From positions 105,001-169,000 of the forward strand of contig NZ_LVJN01000020.1 in the NCBI RefSeq assembly GCF_002109495.1: a stretch of DNA of 64,000 nt. Direction: 5' to 3'. Positions within the stretch are counted from its first letter, which is position 1. Every line of letters begins with the position of its first letter. The notes under the pieces were generated by a model that was not told the origin of the DNA, did no database searches, and was given only the letters and a program-made list of their open reading frames with translations. Made by a program: the position numbers and the translations under genes. Shown piece after piece: positions 50,877 to 59,488 of the stretch. Source of the DNA: Magnetofaba australis IT-1 (GTDB lineage Bacteria > Pseudomonadota > Magnetococcia > Magnetococcales > Magnetococcaceae).

Positions 50877-51126
50877 GTCGCCGGGAATTTGGGCAAATTG
50901 CGCATTTGCCCGCCCAATACCATCACTTTTCGGAAAAATCGACAAAAAAACGCGGATCTGTGCGTTTTATCGCTTGAGTTCCCCCCTCGGATTTCCGTAA
51001 ATAGCTACTGTTGGCAGGTTTTTTAGTTTACGCCGAGGCGCGCATTTCAGGTCCCGCCCGGCGCTGCGGCGCCGCCGACTTTTTTTCGGCGCCACCACGA
51101 TACTGCGTTTGAAGGAGCCATCAGCC

Positions 51127-51414
51127 ATGGGAAGCCATGCCGGGCATAACGTGCAGGACCCATTTCTCAATACCCTGCGTCGCGAAAAAGTGCCGGTGAC
51201 CGTGTTTCTGGTCAACGGAATCAAGTTGCAGGGGGTCATCACCTCCTTCGACAACTACTGCTTGCTGCTCAAGAACAGCGTCACTCAGTTGGTGTTCAAG
51301 CACGCCATCTCCACCGTGATGCCGTCGCGCAATATCCACACGGGCGATGAGCACCACCGTGATGAGCGTCCTGCGCCGCGCAGCGAGAGCAGCGCGCCCA
51401 AGGATAAGGAATAA
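51127..51414 (+). CDS. hfq: RNA chaperone Hfq
   Basis: Sm-like hexamer pairing small RNAs with mRNAs. 95 aa: Sm1 [41 protein letters not shown] and Sm2 [17 protein letters not shown] with the KH residues of the proximal U-binding site. The C-terminal tail ([25 protein letters not shown]) is charged and likely disordered. AAGGAG 8 nt before the ATG at 51127 sets the start. The 250-nt gap from miaA contains a T-rich hairpin (GGCGCCG/CGGCGCC near 51069-51093), perhaps a leader. Confidence 0.97.
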   Translation: MGSHAGHNVQDPFLNTLRREKVPVTVFLVNGIKLQGVITSFDNYCLLLKNSVTQLVFKHAISTVMPSRNIHTGDEHHRDERPAPRSESSAPKDKE

Positions 51415-51512
51415 GCGCCGCGTGAGAGCCTGTTTGACGCTCCCTCTGCACGTTTCTCAACAGGCTTTGAGATACACGCTGCGTACGCCGCGCTCGATCA
51501 ACGGGAGCCGCG

Positions 51513-52814
51513 GTGTTTGAGACCCACGTTGAGCCGGACCGCGCTCTGCTGGTCCAGGCCATCATCGGCGGCGAGGATGCCGATCGCGCCGCCCGACTGG
51601 CTGAAGAGCTGCATCATCTTGCCGAGGGCGCCGGGTTGATCCCGGCGTCCTCCGCCCTGTTCCCCCTCAAGCAGATCCATCCCGGGCTCTATTTTGGTCA
51701 AGGCCGCGTGCAGGAGTTGGCGGATGAAGTCGCCGAACTCAACATCGACGTGGTGGTGGTCAATCACGCCCTCTCGCCGGTGCAGCAGCGCAACCTGGAA
51801 AACGCCTTCAAAGCCAAGGTGGTGGATCGCACCGGCCTGATACTGGAGATCTTCGCCGCGCGCGCGCGCACCAAAGAGGGGCGCATGCAGGTGGAGTTGG
51901 CCTCGCTGATGTATCAGCAGTCGCGGTTGGTGCGCACCTGGACCCACTTGGAGCGTCAGCGCGGCGGCGTGGGTCTGCGCGGCGGCCCCGGCGAAACCCA
52001 GATCGAGGTGGACCGTCGCCTGATCCGCAAGCGCATCGACCGCCTCAAGTTGGACCTCAAGGACGTTGAGCGCACCCGTGCCCTGCAACGCAAACCCCGT
52101 CGCGACGCGCCGCTGTTCACCGCCGCCCTGGTGGGCTACACCAACGCCGGAAAATCCACCCTATTCAACAAACTGGCGGGCTCCCAGGTCTACGCCCAGG
52201 ATCAGCTCTTCGCCACCCTCGACCCCACGGTGCGGGTGGTGCAGTTGCCCAATGGCGGACGCATGGCGCTCTCCGACACAGTGGGTTTTGTGCGTGAACT
52301 GCCCCACCAGTTGGTGGCGGCGTTCCGCGCCACCTTGGAAGAGGTGCTGGAGGCGGACCTCTTGCTGCATGTGGTGGATCTCTCCGACCCCGAATGGGCC
52401 GAGCAGCAGCAGGCGGTGATGGATGTGCTGGAGGAGCTCAATGCGCACCAAAAGCCGCAGATGATCCTCTATAACAAGGTCGATGCGCTGGAGCGGGAGG
52501 ACCCCCTCATTGAGCGGGTGGGACGGCGCGAGCGCTGTCTGCCCATCTCCGCCATCAGCGGGGCGGGGCTGGATCATCTGTTCGATGCGCTGCAGACGGA
52601 GATCGCCAGCGGCTGGCGCGACTATCTGGTGCGGCTGCCCGCCCACTGCGGCTCGATTCTGGCCAAACTGCATCGCGACGGCGAAGTGCGCGCCATTGAG
52701 GAGGATGGGGCCGATCTGCGCGTCACCGTCTCCCTCTCCGAGGCCGAGCATGGTCGCCTGTTGGAGGCGATCAAGCGGGAAAATACAGCGGTTTCCGTGC
52801 GCGATCTGACCTGA
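51513..52814 (+). CDS. hflX: ribosome-associated GTPase HflX
   Basis: 433 aa. N-terminal glycine-rich domain with SLMYQQSRLVRTWTHLERQRGGVGLRGGPGETQIEVDRRLIRKRI. The GTPase domain has G1 GYTNAGKST near residue 208, G2/G3 TLDPTVR and SDTVGFVRELPH, and G4 NKVD. HflX splits stalled 70S ribosomes under stress and lies next to hfq in many proteobacteria. It starts at a GTG (51513) after GGGAG; 98 nt separate it from hfq, with an AGCCTGTT/AACAGGCT inverted repeat in the gap. Confidence 0.95.
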   Translation: MFETHVEPDRALLVQAIIGGEDADRAARLAEELHHLAEGAGLIPASSALFPLKQIHPGLYFGQGRVQELADEVAELNIDVVVVNHALSPVQQRNLENAFKAKVVDRTGLILEIFAARARTKEGRMQVELASLMYQQSRLVRTWTHLERQRGGVGLRGGPGETQIEVDRRLIRKRIDRLKLDLKDVERTRALQRKPRRDAPLFTAALVGYTNAGKSTLFNKLAGSQVYAQDQLFATLDPTVRVVQLPNGGRMALSDTVGFVRELPHQLVAAFRATLEEVLEADLLLHVVDLSDPEWAEQQQAVMDVLEELNAHQKPQMILYNKVDALEREDPLIERVGRRERCLPISAISGAGLDHLFDALQTEIASGWRDYLVRLPAHCGSILAKLHRDGEVRAIEEDGADLRVTVSLSEAEHGRLLEAIKRENTAVSVRDLT

Positions 52815-52825
52815 CTGCGCGGCGT

Positions 52826-53443
52826 CTACTCTGCTTCTTCCTCTTCGAATTTGCGTCCTTTGGCGCCCTGATTCCACGCCCCCCACATCAGCGCAGGCAG
52901 CGCAATCAACCACCCCAGCCAGCCCCACAGCGTGGTGCGCGTATCCAGCCGCTTCTCCAACAGGGTGATGCGCTGCTCCAGTTGCGCGGTGCGATCTGCG
53001 GACGCTTTTGGCGCGGTCATGTTGGTCGCGGCGTCGGCTTGCGCCCCACTCTTCTCTGATGGCGCAGGCGACGCCTCAGCAGTGGGCGTGGACGCCGTCG
53101 TTTCGGGCGTTGGCGCGGCGCTGGCGGGGATCTCCAGGCTGCTTTCTGCGCGCTGCCCGTCGCGGTTGCTGGCGACGATATGATGGACGCCGCCCACGCT
53201 GATCTTGTGCCAGAATTCGCCGCCCTGATCGGTCGTTGTGCGGCCCAACTCCTTGCCGTCCGGCCCGAAAATCTGAATGTTCACGCTGGGGGCCATGTGG
53301 CCGTTCTCGTAGGAGGCCACGCCGCTGATGTAGGCTTCGTCCAACTGCGTCTCCAGCAGCAGCGCCGGGGGCGGCTGTGCAGTGACGGCGGTGGGCGTGA
53401 GCAGGCACAACAGGGCCAATAGCAGCGTGCGGAAAGATCCCAT
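52826..53443 (-). CDS. periplasmic protein with carboxypeptidase-regulatory-like domain and C-terminal TM
   Basis: 205 aa. Signal peptide MGSFRTLLLALLCLLTPTAV ending at TAQ, then a beta-sandwich-like domain (YISGVASYENGHMAPSVNIQIF, LGRTTTDQGGEFWHKISVGGVHHIVAS). A Pro/Thr/Ala-rich linker follows, then a short coiled coil (QLEQRITLLEKRLD), a C-terminal membrane segment (LWGWLGWLIALPALMWGAW) and an acidic end. The start at 53443 follows AAAGGAA. Proteins of this shape occur beside cobalt/nickel uptake genes in some bacteria, but none is here. Function unassigned. Confidence 0.7.
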   Translation of the reverse strand: MGSFRTLLLALLCLLTPTAVTAQPPPALLLETQLDEAYISGVASYENGHMAPSVNIQIFGPDGKELGRTTTDQGGEFWHKISVGGVHHIVASNRDGQRAESSLEIPASAAPTPETTASTPTAEASPAPSEKSGAQADAATNMTAPKASADRTAQLEQRITLLEKRLDTRTTLWGWLGWLIALPALMWGAWNQGAKGRKFEEEEAE

Positions 53444-53656
53444 GGAGCGGGTTCCTTTGGCGTGAGTCTGGGGATTGACGATGGCATTGAGTTTATGGGC
53501 GATGGCCTGGGATGTCATGGCGTTATTGGGAAAATCGGTTGGGGCGGCTTGATCTGCGTCATTTCTCTGCCTGCTGGCGTCGACTATACTGAGCCGATAC
53601 GCTTTAAAATGGGCGCGATTGCGTCGATATTCCGACTTTAAGAGGGGAAGGCGGAG

Positions 53657-54097
53657 ATGACTTTTTTGGCCAATTGGAAACGACTGGGCGTGACGGCGGT
53701 GGTGGCGATGGGGTTGGGCTTGGCCACCTCTGCCGGGGCGACGCCGACGGCGGGCGGCGATGTGGAGGGGATGCTCAAGGCGGCGGGGGAGGCGATGGCG
53801 CAATCCGACTATCCTGTGGCTCTGCGTCAGTTCGCCATGGCTGCCGAGAGCGGTTCGGCGCGTGGGCAGGCGGGGTTGGCGATTCTGTTTGCGGCGGGCC
53901 ATGGGGTGGATCGCAACCCGCTGCAGGCCTACAAGTGGATATTGGTGGCGGAGACTACGGCGAAGACGCAGCGGCCTGGGATGGTGGAGAAGATCGCCTC
54001 GTTCAAGAAAGACATCGGAGCGCAGTTGGATGATGTGCAGCGGGTGCGCGGCGAGGAGTTGGCCAAGGAGTATCTGACCGAAAAGGGTTGGAAATAA
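53657..54097 (+). CDS. secreted Sel1-repeat protein
   Basis: 146 aa. Signal peptide (MTFLANWKRLGVTAVVAMGL..., cleavage after SAGA, about residue 28), then two Sel1/TPR-like helical repeats (AMAQSDYPVALRQFAMAAESGSARGQAGLAILFAAGHGVDRNPLQAYKW). AAGAGGGGAAGG precedes the ATG. Divergent from the gene at 52826-53443 and followed by hairpin arrays. Such small periplasmic Sel1 proteins usually mediate protein contacts; the partner is unknown. Confidence 0.78.
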   Translation: MTFLANWKRLGVTAVVAMGLGLATSAGATPTAGGDVEGMLKAAGEAMAQSDYPVALRQFAMAAESGSARGQAGLAILFAAGHGVDRNPLQAYKWILVAETTAKTQRPGMVEKIASFKKDIGAQLDDVQRVRGEELAKEYLTEKGWK

Positions 54098-54111
54098 GGC
54101 CAAGCAACGAT

Positions 54112-54450
54112 GAGCGCGCAGGATGGCGAGCCGGTACGAACTGGCAAGCCCTGCGCGAAAGCGTGTGGTCCAAGAGGTCCAGGAGGCTGGCCTCCTGGCG
54201 GGTCGAGGGCGGCGCCCTCGTGGGGTCTGGGGCGAAGCCCCAGTCTCTCAACTGTTCAAAGAGTGATTTCAGAGCGCCGAGGAGCGCGCAGGACAATTGG
54301 CCAAGTCAAAATTGGCAAGCCCTGCGCGAAAGCGTGTGGTCCAAGAGGTCCAGGAGGCTGGCCTCCTGGTGGGTCCAGGGCAACGCCCTGGCGGGTGTCG
54401 GGCGGCGCCCGACCGGGGTTTGGGGCAGCGCCCCAATATCTTTTAGCATC
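54112..54450 (+). repeat. hairpin array duplicated in tandem (about 170-bp units)
   Basis: Two units, about 54112-54281 and 54282-54450. Each starts GAGCGCGCAGGA and contains GGCAAGCCCTGCGCGAAAGC and GTGTGGTCCAAGAGG plus CCAGGAGGC/GCCTCCTGG. After that the cargo differs. Unit one has CGAGGGC-GGC-GCCCTCG and CTGGGGC-GAA-GCCCCAG. Unit two has CCAGGGC-AAC-GCCCTGG, GTCGGGC-GGC-GCCCGAC and TTGGGGC-AGC-GCCCCAA with tail ATATCTTTTAGC. It fills the gap between the Sel1 gene and the aldo/keto reductase gene (3' end). Confidence 0.83.
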
Positions 54451-54482
54451 CACAACTTAGGCAGTCAGTCGCGGGATCACGC

Positions 54483-55679
54483 TCAATTGGGCTGGTTGCT
54501 CTGTTTGTCGGCATGGAACAGCTGATCATGGGCGGCGAACAGGCGCTCGGGAATATTCAGATTCTGCGGGCAGCGTGGTAGACACTCATTGCAGCGGGTG
54601 CAGATGTTGGCTGCGGCGCCGGGGAACCAGACGCCATTGGGGTCCATTTCGCCATAGCGGGTCTGGCCGAAGGGAAGCATGTGGTGGACCTGCGCCAGAT
54701 GCGCCATGCGCAGCACTTCGGGGATGTTGATGCGCTCGGGGCAGGGCAGGCAGTTGACGCAGTGGCCGCAGGCGAACAGGGCGGATTCGGCGGCGGCCTC
54801 CTGCATGCGGCGGTCGATGGAGCGCTCGGCGGCGCTCCAGAACGGCGCGTCGCCCTCGGTCTGGAGGGTTTTCAGGTGCAGATCCATGTGCGCCGGTTCG
54901 CTTAAGCCCAGACTCATGGTGTGAATCTGCGGATTGGCGAGGATGAAGCGCTCATTGAAGGTCACCGGATGCAGCGGCGCGGTCTGTTGCAGCAACGGCT
55001 CCGGCGCGGCGTAGAGGTGGCCGCCCTTGTCGTTGGGGCTGATGATGAACACCCCCATATCCAGCGCGTTGGCCAGATGGATCGCCCCGGCGTTCATGCG
55101 GCGGAAGTAGTAATAGTGCAGATTGACGAAGTCGAACGCGCCGGTGGCGATGGCGCGCAGGATCAGTTGCGGCGGCCCATGGGTGGAGAAGCCGATGTGG
55201 TCCACCAGCCCTTCGCGGCGCATTTCATTGAGTATGTCCAGGGCGCCGCCGGGGCGGAAGGTATTGTCGAAATCCCGCTCGCAATTGATGCCGTGGAAGG
55301 CGAACAGGTCCAGCTTCTCCACGCCCAGATTCTCAATGCTCTCCAGCACGTAGCGGCGCATCGCTTCGGGGTCGGCGTCGGGCTTGGCCTTGGACATCAG
55401 GTAGTAGTCGTCGCGTTTTTGCGTCAGGCGCGGCAGGGCGCGGCCGATGAGACGTTCGCTCTTCACATACCCTTTGGCGGTCTCGATCAGATTGACGCCG
55501 TTATCCAGCGCGGTCTGGATCACCTCATAGCTGTTCTCCAGGGAGTCTTGCGGCAGTTCGTCGGCGGGTTTGTCCCAGCCGTGTAGAAAGCGCATGGTCC
55601 CCAGGGTGAAGACGGAGATCTGCAGATTGGTCTTGCCGAAGCGGCGGTAGCGCATATGAGGATGGGCATTGCGGATCAT
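54483..55679 (-). CDS. aldo/keto reductase with C-terminal double 4Fe-4S motif
   Basis: 398 aa. Residues ~10-285 are an aldo/keto reductase barrel (MRYRRFGKTNLQISVFTLGTM, NLIETAKGYVKSERLIGRAL with the catalytic Tyr, GFSTHGPPQLILRAI). The C-terminus has two ferredoxin-like motifs, CGHCVNCLPCPERINIP near 305-321 and CTRCNECLPRCPQNLNIP near 360-377. This fused class is common and presumably channels electrons between Fe-S clusters and NAD(P)H-type chemistry; substrate unknown. It is next to the ccm operon on the same strand, with an array between. Confidence 0.9.
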   Translation of the reverse strand: MIRNAHPHMRYRRFGKTNLQISVFTLGTMRFLHGWDKPADELPQDSLENSYEVIQTALDNGVNLIETAKGYVKSERLIGRALPRLTQKRDDYYLMSKAKPDADPEAMRRYVLESIENLGVEKLDLFAFHGINCERDFDNTFRPGGALDILNEMRREGLVDHIGFSTHGPPQLILRAIATGAFDFVNLHYYYFRRMNAGAIHLANALDMGVFIISPNDKGGHLYAAPEPLLQQTAPLHPVTFNERFILANPQIHTMSLGLSEPAHMDLHLKTLQTEGDAPFWSAAERSIDRRMQEAAAESALFACGHCVNCLPCPERINIPEVLRMAHLAQVHHMLPFGQTRYGEMDPNGVWFPGAAANICTRCNECLPRCPQNLNIPERLFAAHDQLFHADKQSNQPN

Positions 55680-55744
55680 AAGGACTCCGTGAGGGGAATG
55701 CTTAAGAGGCGGTCATTCCGTAGTGTCCTGGGAAAGACAAAAAA

Positions 55745-55915
55745 TGTTTGTGTGACGCCGGGCGAGCTTGCGCTGACTATTGGCTGCCGACTGGTCGGCG
55801 GCGGGATTCTTAAGGGGCTGCGCCTCTTAAGCGGGTCCAGGGCGGCGCCCTGGCGGGTTAAGGGCGGAGCCCTTATGGGGTTTGGGGCGAAGCCCCAATA
55901 TCTTCTATTATCCCA
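55745..55915 (-). repeat. hairpin array element with head, after ccmH
   Basis: Reading plus: head TGTTTGTGTGACGCCGGGCG and GAGCTTGCGCTGACTATTGG, then CTGCCGAC/GTCGGCGG-type hairpin, CTTAAGGGGC-TGC-GCCTCTTAAG, CCAGGGC-GGC-GCCCTGG, AAGGGC-GGA-GCCCTT and TTGGGGC-GAA-GCCCCAA with tail TATCTTCTA. It is the mirror image in order of the array at 57096. Confidence 0.85.
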
Positions 55916-55934
55916 AAATACTGAAATTCCAAAC

Positions 55935-56477
55935 TTACAACTCCACCCCATCCAACTCCTGCTGAATGCGCTTCTTGACCGCATTTTGGCTGGTGTCGGC
56001 GTGCTGGCTCACCGGCGATTTGCCGTCGGCGGAAGCCACGCCGTCATCGGCGTCGGCCTCCAACGTGCTCATCTTGGGTCGATACCATTTGCGCATGGCG
56101 ATCCACAAGCCCAAGCCGCCAAACAGCAGGAAGAAGAACGGCGCGGCCCACAGAATCATATTGCGCCCGCTCTTGACCGGCTCCAGATAGACGTAGTCGC
56201 CATAGCGGTCGAAGAAGTATTGGCGAATGTCAGACTCCGGCTCTCCCGCAGCGACCTTCTCGCGGATGATGCCCAGCATGTCCTTGGCCAGATCGGAGTT
56301 GGAGTCATACACCGACTGGTTCTGACACACCGCGCAGCGCAGCGCCTCGCCAATGGCGCGCACCTTGGCCTCGGTGGCGTCCTCCTGCACCATCTCATTG
56401 GCGTGCAGCGGCGCGGCGATCAACAGGCCCAGACCCAGCAGCAGAGCGCCCAGTTTGGCGGAGAGTGACCCGATCAT
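55935..56477 (-). CDS. ccmH: cytochrome c maturation protein CcmH
   Basis: 180 aa. Signal peptide, then the thioredoxin-like redox motif LRCAVCQNQS (Cys48, Cys51) that reduces the apocytochrome haem-binding cysteines. A membrane segment (about 106-125) and a cytoplasmic tail follow. The ATG at 56477 overlaps the ccmG stop by 4 nt (ATGA). The short form lacks the CcmI/TPR part; ccmI is not found downstream, where the operon ends in a hairpin array. Confidence 0.93.
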   Translation of the reverse strand: MIGSLSAKLGALLLGLGLLIAAPLHANEMVQEDATEAKVRAIGEALRCAVCQNQSVYDSNSDLAKDMLGIIREKVAAGEPESDIRQYFFDRYGDYVYLEPVKSGRNMILWAAPFFFLLFGGLGLWIAMRKWYRPKMSTLEADADDGVASADGKSPVSQHADTSQNAVKKRIQQELDGVEL

Positions 56478-57043
56478 GAGCGTTTCGCCTCCCCTTGCAG
56501 GCATGCGCCGGATTGAATGTGCGGCTCGGCCACCTTCTCAAACCAACCCTGGTACAGCGGGCCGATATGCTTCAGGCAGATGACGCCCTGGGGCGAGATG
56601 AGGAAGCTCTCCGGCGCGCCGGTGACGCCCCAGTCGATGGCGATCTTCTGCTTGGGATCCTGCACATGCTCATAGCCGGGGTCGCCATGGCGGCTGAGGA
56701 AGCGCTTGGCGCGGCCTTCGCTATCCTTGAAGTCCACTCCCAGCATGACAAAATCCGCGCGGTCTTTGGTCTGACGCGCCAGGCTGATCAGGTAGGGGTG
56801 CTCGGCCACGCAGGAGCCGCACCAGGAGCCCCAGAAGTTGAGCAGCGTCCACTTGCCCTGTTGCAGGTAGTCGGCCTGCATGTCCACCTGTTTGCCGGTC
56901 AGCGTTTCGCCCGCTACCGGCAGCGCCGGTTTGTTCACCAGCGGCGAGGGGATGGTTTTGTGGTCCTGGCCCAGGCCCAACGCCATCAGGCCGAGAATCC
57001 CCACAATCACGCCCAGCAGGGCGAATTTCAAAAAACCGTTCAT
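56474..57043 (-). CDS. ccmG: thiol:disulfide oxidoreductase CcmG/DsbE
   Basis: 189 aa membrane-anchored periplasmic thioredoxin. N-terminal TM (about 5-24), active site FWGSWCGSC (Cys75, Cys78), and the cis-proline loop GVTGAPESFLI. It passes reducing power to CcmH/apocytochrome. It overlaps ccmH and is separated from ccmF by 236 nt that hold a hairpin array. Confidence 0.94.
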   Translation of the reverse strand: MNGFLKFALLGVIVGILGLMALGLGQDHKTIPSPLVNKPALPVAGETLTGKQVDMQADYLQQGKWTLLNFWGSWCGSCVAEHPYLISLARQTKDRADFVMLGVDFKDSEGRAKRFLSRHGDPGYEHVQDPKQKIAIDWGVTGAPESFLISPQGVICLKHIGPLYQGWFEKVAEPHIQSGACLQGEAKRS

Positions 57044-57095
57044 AACGTCACTCGGTTGTAGAGTTCATTCGGTTGGCGCGGGCATGTTTGGGTGA

Positions 57096-57260
57096 TGAAA
57101 GATGCCGGGGCTTCGCCCCAGACCCCACCAGGGCTTCGCCCTGGAACCACGAGGGCGCCGCCCTCGACCCGCTTAAGGGGCGCAGCCCCTTAAGAATCCC
57201 GCCGCCGACCAGTCGGCGGCCCATAGTCAGCGCCAGCTCGGACTGTGTCACGCAAACACT
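57096..57260 (+). repeat. hairpin array element inside the ccm operon (ccmF/ccmG)
   Basis: Tail GATGAAAGATG, then CGGGGC-TTC-GCCCC(A), CCAGGGC-TTC-GCCCTGG, CGAGGGC-GCC-GCCCTCG, CTTAAGGGGC-GCA-GCCCCTTAAG, CCGCCGAC-CA-GTCGGCGG and the head CATAGTCAGCGCCAGC...GTCACGCAAACA. All units are perfect or near-perfect stems. It is transcribed as antisense orientation within the ccm mRNA. Confidence 0.87.
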
Positions 57261-57279
57261 CGGCGCTTGGGCGCCTGCT

Positions 57280-59244
57280 TTAGGCTGCTTTTGTCTTTCT
57301 TGCCAATCTCCGCCCCTGGGTCATGGAGACAATGGCGCCAAACGCCATGATCAACGACCCCGCCCAGATCCACCCCACCAACGGGTTGCGATAGGCGCGA
57401 ATCGCAAACTTGTCCGTGCCCGGCACCGGGTCGTTGAGAATGACATACAGATCCTCAAACAGGAAGTTCTCGATGGCCGCTTCCGTGGTGGTCATGCTGT
57501 GACGATCATACTTGCGCTGCTGCGGATGCAACATCAGGGTCAAATCGCCCTTCTTGGCCTCGATGAGCGCCTCTTCCGCCGACCAGTTGGGGCCGCGCGC
57601 ATTGCCAATGGATTTGAAATCCAACGTCCACGGCCCCACCTGCATGGAGTCGCCCGGACGCATCATCACCGTCTTTTCGGTCTGGAACAGACCGGTGCCG
57701 ATAAAGCCCGCGCACATCACCAAAATGCCCAGATGCACGATGAAGCCGCCATAACGACGGCGGTTGCGCAGCAGCATCTTGCCCAGCGCCAGCAGCGGAT
57801 TGCCCTGACCCTGACGCACCCGCACCATCACCCCGCGATAGACGTCCCAGAAGTGGGTGGCGAAGACGAATACGCCCAGGCCCACCGTGAGCAGGCCGTA
57901 AGGGTGATCCACGCCGATGAACCAGCCCACCGGGATGGCCATGGCGCCCAACACGCCGGGGATCATGAAGTTGTGCTTCAGATCGCGCTGATTGGCCTTA
58001 CGCCAGGCGATCAGCGGGCCAATGGCCATGAGGAACAGCAGCCCCAGCATCAACGGAATGAACACCTTGTTGAAGTAGGGGGGGCCGACGGTGACCTTAT
58101 CGTCGGTGAAGGTCTCCACCGCCAGCGGGAACAGCGTGCCCAGCAGCACGGTGACGGTGGCCACCAGCAGGAACAGGTTATTGAACAGGAATGCGTTCTC
58201 CTTGCACAACAGACCCTGCATGCGCACGTCGCTCTTGAGGTGATCGGAGCGGAACGCCAGCAGGCCGAAGGAGAACAGCAGCATCACCGCCATGAAGATG
58301 AGGATGAACACGCCGCGTCCGGGGTCGGAGGCGAAGGCGTGCACCGACGACAACACCCCCGAGCGCACCAGGAAGGTGCCCAGCAGGGAGAGCGCGAAGG
58401 TGGTGATGATGAGGAACAGGTTCCAGGTTTTGAACATGCGCCGACGCTCCTGCACCATGATGGAGTGCAGGAAGGCGGTGCCGGTGAGCCACGGCATGAA
58501 GGAGGCGTTCTCCACCGGATCCCACGCCCAGTAGCCGCCCCAGCCCAATTCATAGTAGGCCCAGTAGGCGCCGAAGACGATGCCGGTGGTGAGCATGGCC
58601 CAGGCGAACAGGGTCCAGCGGCGGGTGGCCAGAATCCACTCCTCCCGCGACGAGCCGGTGATCAGCGCCGCCATGGCGAAGGCGTAAGGCACGGCAAAGC
58701 CCACATAGCCCAGATAGAGGAACGGCGGGTGGAACGCCATGCCGGGGTCTTGCAGCAGGGGATTCAAATCGCGGCCCATAGGGGCGGCGGGAATCAACCG
58801 CTCAAACGGGCTGGAGAGGAACAGCACCAGCATCAGGAAGCCGCACACCACCGCGCCGAGGATCGACAGCACCCAGGGGATGGAGCGCGGGTGCGGGCGC
58901 CAGTGAATCCAGGCCGCCACCGCCACGAACATGGAGAGCAGCCAGCCCCACAGTAGCAGCGAGCCCTCATGGCCGCCCCACATGCCGGTGATCAGGTACA
59001 TCAGCGGCGTGTTGCGCGAGGAGTTGGTGGCCACGTAGCGCACCGAGAAGTCGTGCTCCACAAAGGCGTAGACCAGCGACAAACTGGCGACGGTGAGCAG
59101 GCCGAACACCAGGAATGCGGCGTGGCGGCCCACGCGGATCCACGCGGGGCGCTCCAGCTTGGCCCCGGCGATGGGCGCGGCGATCTGCACGAAGGTGAGG
59201 ACAAACGCCACAATGGCGGCAAAGTGGCCGATTTCAATCAACAT
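57280..59244 (-). CDS. ccmF: haem lyase subunit CcmF
   Basis: 654 aa polytopic membrane protein of the haem-ligation complex. The WWD-type motif WGGYWAWDPVENASFMPWL near 235 and the histidine-bearing segments (HEGSLLLWGW, FHPPFLYLGYVG) are typical. Together with CcmH it attaches haem to apocytochrome c in the periplasm. Full length, no disruption. Arrays lie on both sides (57096-57260 and 59311-59412), so its mRNA carries hairpins before and after. Confidence 0.96.
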   Translation of the reverse strand: MLIEIGHFAAIVAFVLTFVQIAAPIAGAKLERPAWIRVGRHAAFLVFGLLTVASLSLVYAFVEHDFSVRYVATNSSRNTPLMYLITGMWGGHEGSLLLWGWLLSMFVAVAAWIHWRPHPRSIPWVLSILGAVVCGFLMLVLFLSSPFERLIPAAPMGRDLNPLLQDPGMAFHPPFLYLGYVGFAVPYAFAMAALITGSSREEWILATRRWTLFAWAMLTTGIVFGAYWAYYELGWGGYWAWDPVENASFMPWLTGTAFLHSIMVQERRRMFKTWNLFLIITTFALSLLGTFLVRSGVLSSVHAFASDPGRGVFILIFMAVMLLFSFGLLAFRSDHLKSDVRMQGLLCKENAFLFNNLFLLVATVTVLLGTLFPLAVETFTDDKVTVGPPYFNKVFIPLMLGLLFLMAIGPLIAWRKANQRDLKHNFMIPGVLGAMAIPVGWFIGVDHPYGLLTVGLGVFVFATHFWDVYRGVMVRVRQGQGNPLLALGKMLLRNRRRYGGFIVHLGILVMCAGFIGTGLFQTEKTVMMRPGDSMQVGPWTLDFKSIGNARGPNWSAEEALIEAKKGDLTLMLHPQQRKYDRHSMTTTEAAIENFLFEDLYVILNDPVPGTDKFAIRAYRNPLVGWIWAGSLIMAFGAIVSMTQGRRLARKTKAA

Positions 59245-59310
59245 GGATGGATTCCAACCAAGTGTATGAAGAACGCATCATCCGAATGGATGGCGTGGTC
59301 TTTTGTTGAC

Positions 59311-59412
59311 GATGAAAGAGACTGGGGCGTTGCCCCAGACCCCATGAGGGCTCTGCCCTCAACCCGCCAGGGCGCCGCCCTGGACCCGCCAGGAGGGACG
59401 CCCTCCTGGACC
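59311..59412 (+). repeat. four-unit hairpin array inside the ccm operon (ccmE/ccmF)
   Basis: Tail GATGAAAGAGA, then CTGGGGC-GTT-GCCCCAG, TGAGGGC-TCT-GCCCTCA, CCAGGGC-GCC-GCCCTGG and CCAGGAGGG-ACG-CCCTCCTGG, spaced by ACCC-type linkers. No head motif. The unit set is the reverse of the array at 21806-21893. Confidence 0.87.
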
Positions 59413-59488
59413 TCGGTGAGTTTATCTCCGCGCGCGCGCCTGAAATATTGCGAACTCTGCGGCTCTTGCGCGCCATGCGAAGAGGATT

